Origin: a virus | Virus record (IMG/VR): IMGVR_UViG_3300023116_000451 | Coordinates: 1 to 20,470 of that record | Direction: 5' to 3' (one strand) | DNA length: 20,470 nucleotides | Shown here: in pieces, positions 14,696 to 20,470 of the stretch | Position numbering within the stretch: position 1 is the first letter of the stretch | How the letters are laid out: every line of letters begins with the position of its first letter | The notes under the pieces: generated by a model | Database searches by the model: none | Seen by the model: the letters and a program-made list of their open reading frames with translations, nothing else | Told to the model about the DNA's origin: nothing | Position numbers and translations under genes: made by a program

Positions 14696-14839
14696 ATGTG
14701 GAAATACTCAAACAGAACCATCCTTGAAAACAAATCTTGGACCGATGACAACGGGATTACACACCTGAGAAACTGGCACATATGTAGTACGGAAGATAAG
14801 GCGTTGCACCAGATACAGCAAGATAATAAGGATAAATAA
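14696..14839 (+). pseudogene. Truncated first part of a fibre-assembly-like gene
   Basis: The 47-residue frame reads MWKYSNRTILENKSWTDDNG at the start. It matches the first 35 residues of the next gene at 18 positions, including WTD, NGI and NWHI. It then loses similarity and stops. The last codons and stop (AAG GAT AAA TAA) are the same bases as the leader of the next gene, so the stop belongs to the neighbour's ribosome-site region. Composition is intermediate to GC-rich. I read it as the leftover front of a second version of the next gene. A real short gene cannot be excluded. Confidence 0.6.
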
Positions 14840-14840
14840 A

Positions 14841-15401
14841 ATGTGGACTTATAATGGAAAACAAATTAAAGAAGGAAAAGCTTGGACCGATAATAATGGT
14901 ATTCAGCATCCTGCAAATTGGCATATTTGGACGGAACAGGAAAAACAAGCTGTTGGACTTGTTTGGATCACTTTAGATACACCACCTGATAGCAGACTAT
15001 ATACTTGGTCATATAATGCTGATGGTACTATTACATCTACTGCTAAATCTATTGAAGATGTTTATGAAGTAGATGAAGATGGTAATGCTCTATTAGATGG
15101 TGATGGAAATCAAATTATTACTTTTGGTGTTAAAACTAAACTAAAAGAAGAAGTTAAGGCCCAACAGGCTGGGCTGCTAGCGCAGACCGATTGGGCAATT
15201 ATTCGGCGGGCCGACACGAACATCGACGTACCCACCAATATACAAAAATGGCGTGACGAAATTAGACTGGCTGCTGCGGCGATGGAGGATCAGATCACAC
15301 AGGCTGCTGACATTGATGCCATAGCTGCATTGTTTATTACCTACGATGAAGACGGAAACCGGTCTGGTACTCTCTATGAATGGCCTGAGTTAGTAAGGTA
15401 A
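14841..15401 (+). CDS. Fibre-assembly-like protein, apparently chimeric
   Basis: This 186-residue protein has an N-terminal domain (1 to about 105) with WTDNNGIQHPANWHIW, YTWSYNADGT and a Gly/Asp-rich linker, then a helical C-terminal domain starting near residue 106 (QQAGLLAQTDWAIIRRADT, RLAAAAMEDQITQAADIDAI). The C-terminal pattern 'LAQTDW..IR.AD....P..I..WR..IR' is typical of phage tail-fibre assembly proteins. Base composition jumps at about 15159: 19 of 60 G or C at 15001-15060 against 34 of 60 at 15181-15240. The switch falls at the domain boundary. The stop overlaps the next start (TAATG). A chaperone for one of the fibres is the likely role. Confidence 0.65.
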   Translation: MWTYNGKQIKEGKAWTDNNGIQHPANWHIWTEQEKQAVGLVWITLDTPPDSRLYTWSYNADGTITSTAKSIEDVYEVDEDGNALLDGDGNQIITFGVKTKLKEEVKAQQAGLLAQTDWAIIRRADTNIDVPTNIQKWRDEIRLAAAAMEDQITQAADIDAIAALFITYDEDGNRSGTLYEWPELVR

Positions 15402-15601
15402 TGTTTTATTATATCTCAGTAATTATAGTAACACTGCTGCCTACAGGTAAGCCTATTAAAGAACATGCTGTAACAGGACCATTTCCTGATATAGTAAACT
15501 GCATGAACTATGCAAATGTTATTAATCAAGTAACAATAGAAGCAAAAACAAAAATCTTACGATCAGAGTGTAAAGAAAAAGTTAAAAGAAAGGCAGTATA
15601 A
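15401..15601 (+). CDS. Small protein with hydrophobic N-terminus
   Basis: This 66-residue protein begins MFYYISVIIVTLLPTGKPIK, a short hydrophobic stretch that could be a signal or anchor segment, and has two Cys residues (in NCMN and SECKEK) that could form a disulphide if exported. The C-terminus is basic. It is joined to both neighbours by TAATG overlaps, which supports it as a real gene. No family recognised. It may be secreted or membrane-anchored, or simply a short gene in the tail operon. Confidence 0.55.
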   Translation: MFYYISVIIVTLLPTGKPIKEHAVTGPFPDIVNCMNYANVINQVTIEAKTKILRSECKEKVKRKAV

Positions 15602-17013
15602 TGGCAAGTACATACACAGATAGACTAGGTTTAGAAAAACAAGGTGATGGAGAGAATCCAAATAGCTGGGGTACTATTCTAAACACTAATGTTATTGATC
15701 TAATAGATGACGCTATTGCTGGCTATGAAATTGTTTCTGTTAGCGGAACAGGAATTACACTTACAGATAATAACGGTTCTTCAGATCAATCACGTAATGC
15801 TGCTTTAGAGTTTGCTGGTACACTTACAGCTAATGTAACTATTACTATTCCATCAGAAGAAAAAACTTACTTTGTTAGAGAAAATACTACAGGTTCTTTT
15901 GCTGTTCAAATGAAAACAGCAGGAGGTTCTGCGATTACTCTAACACAACAAAGTAATGTTTTTGTAGCTTGTGATGGTACAGATATTTACTCTGTAGAAT
16001 CACCTACATCTGTTAGTGCTTTTACAGTTAATGATTTAACAGCTAATGTTTTAACAGCTACCAGTATTACAACTTCTATTTTAGCTGCTACAAATGTTTC
16101 TACTTCTATCCTTACTGCTATAAATGTTTCTACTACTTCTTTTGCTGCAACAAGTATTAGTACTTCTACTGTTAGTGCGTCCTCTATTACAGTTACTGGA
16201 AATGTTTCTGCTACAGAATATTACGGAGATGGAAGTAATCTAACAGGTTTAGGTAATCTTCCAAGAGGATATTTATCTGGTCTTACATTATCAAATGGTA
16301 CAGACGCAGATCACGATATTGATATTGCGGTAGGTGAAGCTAGAGACTCTGGCAATACTACTGATTTAAGTTTATCATCTATAATGACAAAACAAATAGA
16401 TGCTACTTGGTCGTCGGGTACTGGTGCTGGTGGGATGGCTTCTGGAGTTACTTTATCAGCAGATACTTGGTATCACGTTTATCTTGTTGAACTAGATGCT
16501 GGAGGCACTGATGCTGGATTTGATACATCTACTACTGCAGCTAATCTTGTAGCTACTTCTGGCATTGCCTCTGCCTATAGGCGTATTGGTTCTGTTCTTA
16601 CAGATAGCAGCAGTAACATTCTTGGCTTTACCCAATTTGAAGATGAATTTATTTGGGACACTCAAGTAACAAATGTAGACGAAACTGCACTTGGAACTAG
16701 CCGTGTATTGCAAACAGTTACTACACCATTAGGATTTGAAACTAAGGCTATACTTGGTATTATTGCAAGAGTTATAAATTCTAATTATAATATTCAATTT
16801 ACTGTAACGCATCCAAATGTAACAGATGCTGAACCTCTACCACCTATTGCTAATAATGCTGGTGAGAACACTGGTGGTGAGCAAGGTACATGGGCTGCTG
16901 GCACACACATAGTCAGAACTAATACATCAAGTCAAGTAGCATTTAGACAAAGCTTTAATGGCACAGACTATATTAATACTAATGGTTACTATGATCCTAG
17001 AGGTAGAGGATAA
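15601..17013 (+). CDS. Second tail fibre/tail protein
   Basis: This 470-residue protein opens YTDRLGLEKQGDGENPNSWG and continues with a beta-rich domain ending near residue 130. This type of N-terminus is common in tail proteins of marine phages. Residues 150-198 form a Ser/Thr-rich shaft with a period of about ten (ILAATNVSTS, ILTAINVSTT). Residues 200-216 (GNVSATEYYGDGSNLTG) are identical to residues 226-242 of the giant fibre, and 135-146 resemble its PTSV..YTVNQL segment. The C-terminal half (about 220-470) is a separate beta-rich domain with IDVDE-free, Gly-rich loops and a final NTNGYYDPRGRG. It may be a side fibre or the fibre's attachment partner. Confidence 0.75.
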   Translation: MASTYTDRLGLEKQGDGENPNSWGTILNTNVIDLIDDAIAGYEIVSVSGTGITLTDNNGSSDQSRNAALEFAGTLTANVTITIPSEEKTYFVRENTTGSFAVQMKTAGGSAITLTQQSNVFVACDGTDIYSVESPTSVSAFTVNDLTANVLTATSITTSILAATNVSTSILTAINVSTTSFAATSISTSTVSASSITVTGNVSATEYYGDGSNLTGLGNLPRGYLSGLTLSNGTDADHDIDIAVGEARDSGNTTDLSLSSIMTKQIDATWSSGTGAGGMASGVTLSADTWYHVYLVELDAGGTDAGFDTSTTAANLVATSGIASAYRRIGSVLTDSSSNILGFTQFEDEFIWDTQVTNVDETALGTSRVLQTVTTPLGFETKAILGIIARVINSNYNIQFTVTHPNVTDAEPLPPIANNAGENTGGEQGTWAAGTHIVRTNTSSQVAFRQSFNGTDYINTNGYYDPRGRG

Positions 17014-17015
17014 CA

Positions 17016-18872
17016 ATGCCTACTTCTTCTTCACGTTTACAAAAACTAAATTTTCTACCCGGTTTTCACCGTGAGTCTACTCAGTATTCTGAGGAAGGCA
17101 AATGGTATGATGGTGATCGTGTACGTTTTCGTGAAGGTAAACCTGAAAATTTAAGAGGTTATCAAAAAAAATCTGATACGGCTATCATAGGTACTTCTAG
17201 AGTTTTACATTCTTGGATCAATAATTCAACTGAAAAGCTATTAGCTACAGGAACAGAACAACGTCTTAATATTTTTTTTAATGACATTAATTATGACGTA
17301 ACACCTATAGTAAAAGTATCAGCTTTAACTAGCACAATGAATGTACAGAGTGGTTCTGCTGTTGTTTCTGTTAGTTTAACAAATCACGGTGTAAGTGTTG
17401 GTGATTGGATTATGTTTTCCAGTACATCTTTACCCGGCTTTTCTGAAGGAACTGACTTTGCAGTAACAGCTTTTGGTGGACCTACTTATCAAGTAGTAAG
17501 TAAATCAGGACTAAATAATTTTGCATTTACAGTTAATTATACAGCAGATTCCAATCTTACAGATGTAGGCATAGCTACTGCTAACTTTCTATTGCCTACT
17601 GAACAGACAGACAGTATTCAAGGACTAGGATATGGTGCTGGTGTATATAATGCAGGTGTTTCTACTACAGGTTTACGTGCATGGAATGTTCAAGCTTCTT
17701 CTTCCAATATTACCTTCCTTGCAAATCAATGGTCAATGGATAACTGGGGTGAAGACCTTTTAGCTGTACGTCGAGGTTCTGAACTATTTCATTGGGATGC
17801 AGATGCTTCAGCAACACCACAAAGAGCAGATATTGTTTCTACTGGTCCTTCTAAAATAAACAGTATTGTTGTGTCTCCTAATGATAGACATGTTATTGCT
17901 CTAGGAACAAATGAAGCAGGTACTTCTATATTTAATCCTCTACTTGTTAGATGGTCAGATCAAGAAGATTATACTAATTGGACACCAAGTATTTCTACTA
18001 CATCAGGTGAGATACAGTTAGTAGACGGTACAGAAATTATTGGCGGTATTCGTTCACGTAATGCTATTCACATTTGGACTGATCGTGCTATGTATGCTCT
18101 AAACTATGTTGGTCCTCCTTTTATCTTTAACAATACACTACTAGGTAATAATGCAGGTCTTATTGGTCCACATGCTGCAGTAGCACTTGAAGGTGTTACA
18201 TATTGGATGGGTATTAATGACTTTTTTGCATTCAATGGTCGTGTACAAAAACTAGATTGTACTGTTCGTAGACATATTTATGATAGTTTTAATATGTCGC
18301 AAGCTGACAAAGTATATGCTGGAACTAACTCAGAGTTTCACGAAGTAATTTGGCTATATCCTGCTAATGATGCACTAGAACCTGATAGATATATTATTTA
18401 TAATACAGTAGAAAATCATTGGGTATTTGGTACAGGTTTCTTTAATACATTTGAAGATAGGGTTGTGTTTGATAATACAATTACTACAGGTTCAAAGACT
18501 GTTGGAGCAGATAATTATTATTGGGATAATGAACTTGTATCTGTATTTACTGGTGATGGTGATGCACTAACTTCTTATATTGAATCAGCAGACTTTGACA
18601 TTGAAGATGGTGACAAGTTAATGTTTATGGATCGTATTATTCCTGACTATACTATTAACCAAGGTTCTATTCAATTTACTATTGATACTAAAAATTATCC
18701 TTCTGGTTCTACAGTTTCAAAAGGACCATTTACTATTAATGCAGGTACACAAAAAATTGATCTAAGAGCAAGAGGTAGACAAGCATCTATTCGTGTTTCT
18801 TCTTCTGATTCTGGTACTAGCTGGCGTTGGGGTAGTGTACGATTGGCTATTCAACCAGATGGTGGTAGATAA
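17016..18872 (+). CDS. Tail nozzle/stabilisation-like protein (P22 gp10 or tail tubular B type)
   Basis: This 618-residue protein begins with LNFLPGFHRESTQYSEEGKW and YDGDRVRFREGKPENLRGY, which resembles the N-terminus of tail-nozzle and DNA-stabilisation proteins of short-tailed phages. A domain around residues 105-190 with NHGVSVGDWIMFSS looks like an inserted beta domain. The middle and end repeat beta-propeller-like strands (RNAIHIWTDRAMYAL, GVTYWMGINDFFAFNG, YAGTNSEFHEVIWLYP). The likely role is in the distal tail tube or nozzle, together with the two adaptors. Exact family is uncertain. It starts three bases after the fibre stop and ends in a TAATG overlap. Confidence 0.6.
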   Translation: MPTSSSRLQKLNFLPGFHRESTQYSEEGKWYDGDRVRFREGKPENLRGYQKKSDTAIIGTSRVLHSWINNSTEKLLATGTEQRLNIFFNDINYDVTPIVKVSALTSTMNVQSGSAVVSVSLTNHGVSVGDWIMFSSTSLPGFSEGTDFAVTAFGGPTYQVVSKSGLNNFAFTVNYTADSNLTDVGIATANFLLPTEQTDSIQGLGYGAGVYNAGVSTTGLRAWNVQASSSNITFLANQWSMDNWGEDLLAVRRGSELFHWDADASATPQRADIVSTGPSKINSIVVSPNDRHVIALGTNEAGTSIFNPLLVRWSDQEDYTNWTPSISTTSGEIQLVDGTEIIGGIRSRNAIHIWTDRAMYALNYVGPPFIFNNTLLGNNAGLIGPHAAVALEGVTYWMGINDFFAFNGRVQKLDCTVRRHIYDSFNMSQADKVYAGTNSEFHEVIWLYPANDALEPDRYIIYNTVENHWVFGTGFFNTFEDRVVFDNTITTGSKTVGADNYYWDNELVSVFTGDGDALTSYIESADFDIEDGDKLMFMDRIIPDYTINQGSIQFTIDTKNYPSGSTVSKGPFTINAGTQKIDLRARGRQASIRVSSSDSGTSWRWGSVRLAIQPDGGR

Positions 18873-19150
18873 TGGTAGCTAAACTTTATCCTGAACTTCC
18901 ATACTATGCTAACCTAGATATGGTAGATAGTCAACAGCTTTATAATGATCTTATTCGTTATGCAGCAGAAATGAAGTTCCTTCTAGAACAAAGAGATTTG
19001 GAAGTAGAGTTATCTCCTGCTACACGTGTACGTACTGTGGTTAGTGTTAATGAAATAGGTAGACCAGAAGAAGGTTTTATAGTTTTTGCTACAAGTGTAC
19101 AGAAATACAAAGGTTATGTCTCAGGAACAGGTTGGGTAGACTTTCACTAA
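18872..19150 (+). CDS. Small tail-region protein, function unknown
   Basis: This 92-residue protein has a helical first half (YNDLIRYAAEMKFLLEQRDL) and a beta-rich second half (RVRTVVSVNEIGRPEEGFIV, then YKGYVSGTGWVDFH). The sequence suggests a helix used for oligomerisation plus a compact beta end. It is coupled to both the nozzle-like gene and the next small gene by TAATG overlaps. It is similar in plan to small proteins encoded next to nozzle genes in marine phages. No known function. Confidence 0.6.
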   Translation: MVAKLYPELPYYANLDMVDSQQLYNDLIRYAAEMKFLLEQRDLEVELSPATRVRTVVSVNEIGRPEEGFIVFATSVQKYKGYVSGTGWVDFH

Positions 19151-19371
19151 TGAATAATAATTACAAGAATATGATTGATTTGATTTATAATAGTACATTT
19201 GTAGAGAATGTCAACAACGGATTAGCGCCTCAAACTGATTATTTTGGGGCTAGAACGGGAAATGGTATGGCATATTCTAAAGACTCATTGTATAATAATA
19301 CAAATACTTTACATGCGGATATGACCAAACCACAGTCACACTACATGAATATAAAACAAGGGACTAAGTAA
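19150..19371 (+). CDS. Small Asn-rich hypothetical protein
   Basis: This 73-residue protein reads MNNNYKNMIDLIYNSTFVEN and later YFGARTGNGMAYSKDSLYNN. ATG 19150 overlaps the previous stop (TAATG), a junction used at ten places here; a TTG at 19132 would add six residues and is less likely. It is Asn- and Tyr-rich with no Cys and no membrane segment. I recognise no family. Its place before the glycine-rich virion protein suggests a minor tail or internal protein. Confidence 0.5.
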   Translation: MNNNYKNMIDLIYNSTFVENVNNGLAPQTDYFGARTGNGMAYSKDSLYNNTNTLHADMTKPQSHYMNIKQGTK

Positions 19372-19372
19372 T

Positions 19373-20470
19373 ATGGCACTAATGGTAAATAGAGACGCAC
19401 CGTATAGTGGTTTATCCAATCTTATGGCTATGCAAGGACGGTATGGAGATACTGAACTTGTACACATGTCTAAGCCTGAGATTCAAGGACTAGCATCACT
19501 AGGCCAGCTTACTATCAATCCTGATACAGGCCTACCAGAAGCTTTTAGTCTTAAATCACTTCTTCCAGTAATAGGTGGTATTGCAGGTAGTATTCTTCTT
19601 CCCGGTGCAGGAACTGCTTTAGGTGCTGGTTTGGGTGCTACCGCTGTTGGTGCAGGTTTAGGTACTACAGTAGGTGGTTTATTAGCTGGTCAAAAACCGG
19701 GTGAAGCTTTACTTGGTGGTGTTACTTCTGGTCTTTTGTCTTTTGGTATTGGTTCAGCTTTAGGTACGACAGGTGTAGAACAAGCACTTAAACCTGCTGA
19801 ACAAATAGCTTCTGAGGCTGCTGCTGCACAGCTCGCAGATGTTCCGGGCTATATAGGAGCGGGGCCGACAGGGGTATCTACTGTTGGACAAGCTATGGCT
19901 GCTTTAGAAGCACCAGCAGGATCAATGATAGGTATAAAAGATGTAGCACCTAAAACTTTCTTAGGTTTTGAAACGGCTCCTGCTGTAGCAAAAGGACAGA
20001 TATATGCTCCTTCAGAATTAATGAAAATGGGGGTTACTCCTTCTACAGCTAGTTTTAAAGAAATAGCATTACAAAAAGCTACAGACCCTTTCACATATGC
20101 TCCATTAGGTATTGCAGCATTAACAGGTGGATTACAAGAACGTTATAAAGCACCAGAACCTAAAGCACGTAAGCCGGCAGAAACTGACTTTGATAAAATT
20201 GAATTAGTAGGTGGGGGTGTTAGACGACCTATTCCTACAGAAGCAGAATATCTAAGACGTGGTGTTGAAGGAGGTAGCCAACGATACTTTGATGAACCTT
20301 ATCGCTATATCCGTACAGCGGCAGAAGGTGGTATAGTTGGACTACAACAAGGCGGTATGCCTACACCACAAGCACCATCAGCCATGTCTGCTATGCTTAC
20401 ACCTCCTGTACAACAGCCACAGCCAATACAACCTATTAATATAGCTGTACAGCCTCCACAACAACAGCCT
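19373..20470 (+). CDS. Glycine-rich virion protein, 5' part (possible internal/ejected protein)
   Basis: The frame is open from ATG 19373 to the right edge (366 codons, no stop), so the C-terminus is outside the window. Residues 25-58 contain GDTELVHMSKPEIQGLASLG and TINPDTGLPEAF, motifs I recall from a family of marine phage structural proteins. Residues 65-134 are a long Gly/Ala/Leu-rich hydrophobic region that could insert into membrane. The visible end is Pro/Gln-rich (TPPVQQPQPIQPIN). A hydrophobic Gly-rich block after tail genes suits an internal virion protein ejected into the host envelope, but this is inference. Confidence 0.6.
   Translation, partial: MALMVNRDAPYSGLSNLMAMQGRYGDTELVHMSKPEIQGLASLGQLTINPDTGLPEAFSLKSLLPVIGGIAGSILLPGAGTALGAGLGATAVGAGLGTTVGGLLAGQKPGEALLGGVTSGLLSFGIGSALGTTGVEQALKPAEQIASEAAAAQLADVPGYIGAGPTGVSTVGQAMAALEAPAGSMIGIKDVAPKTFLGFETAPAVAKGQIYAPSELMKMGVTPSTASFKEIALQKATDPFTYAPLGIAALTGGLQERYKAPEPKARKPAETDFDKIELVGGGVRRPIPTEAEYLRRGVEGGSQRYFDEPYRYIRTAAEGGIVGLQQGGMPTPQAPSAMSAMLTPPVQQPQPIQPINIAVQPPQQQP

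Noticed and set aside
19132-19149. TTG start for the 73-residue protein
   Set aside because: ATG 19150 overlaps the previous stop in the TAATG pattern used throughout this region.

Overview
This window is a stretch of the virion-structure region of a tailed, probably short-tailed (podovirus-like), marine-type bacteriophage. All supported genes are on the + strand and packed end to end. The order is scaffold, head proteins, head-tail adaptors, fibres, tail nozzle, then an internal virion-type protein. I see no tape-measure, tail-tube or sheath gene, which fits a short tail. The base composition is mostly AT-rich with T/A-ending codons. Several proteins have the look of phages from uncultured marine bacteria (pelagic Alphaproteobacteria are a plausible host group), but nothing in the window identifies the host.

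Layout: (1) 1-2753 is the head block: the 3' end of a scaffold-like gene, a conserved head-region protein, a decoration-like protein and the major capsid protein. A strong hairpin plus T-tract terminator follows, with an extended -10 promoter-like site directly after it. (2) 2887-3841 holds a small beta-rich protein and the first head-tail adaptor. (3) 3857-6219 is an island of at least eight very small, mostly Lys/Arg-rich proteins interleaved with two membrane proteins. Two of the small proteins end in the same CSHNRLY tail, and one is a 26-residue Cys-rich microprotein. (4) 6219-7177 encodes a P22 gp4-like second adaptor and a small Cys-containing protein. (5) 7177-13380 is a single 2067-residue tail fibre built of repeated modules. 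(6) 13398-15601 is a fibre-accessory block. It includes a GC-rich putative receptor-binding gene, a truncated copy of a fibre-assembly-like gene, and a chimeric full-length copy of that gene. (7) 15601-19371 contains a second fibre, a tail-nozzle-like protein and two small proteins. (8) From 19373 a glycine-rich virion protein runs off the right end.

The genes look like one late-expression assembly line. Scaffold and capsid make the head, the two adaptors and the nozzle-like protein make the neck and tail, the two fibres and accessory genes set host binding, and the last gene may be an ejected or internal protein. At ten junctions the stop and start codons overlap (TAATG or TAGTG), so translational coupling is likely. 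The most unusual parts are the basic mini-protein island and the evidence that the fibre region has been rebuilt by recombination: GC-rich blocks with sharp edges, DNA-conserved linker repeats, a leftover duplicate gene start and a chimeric gene.
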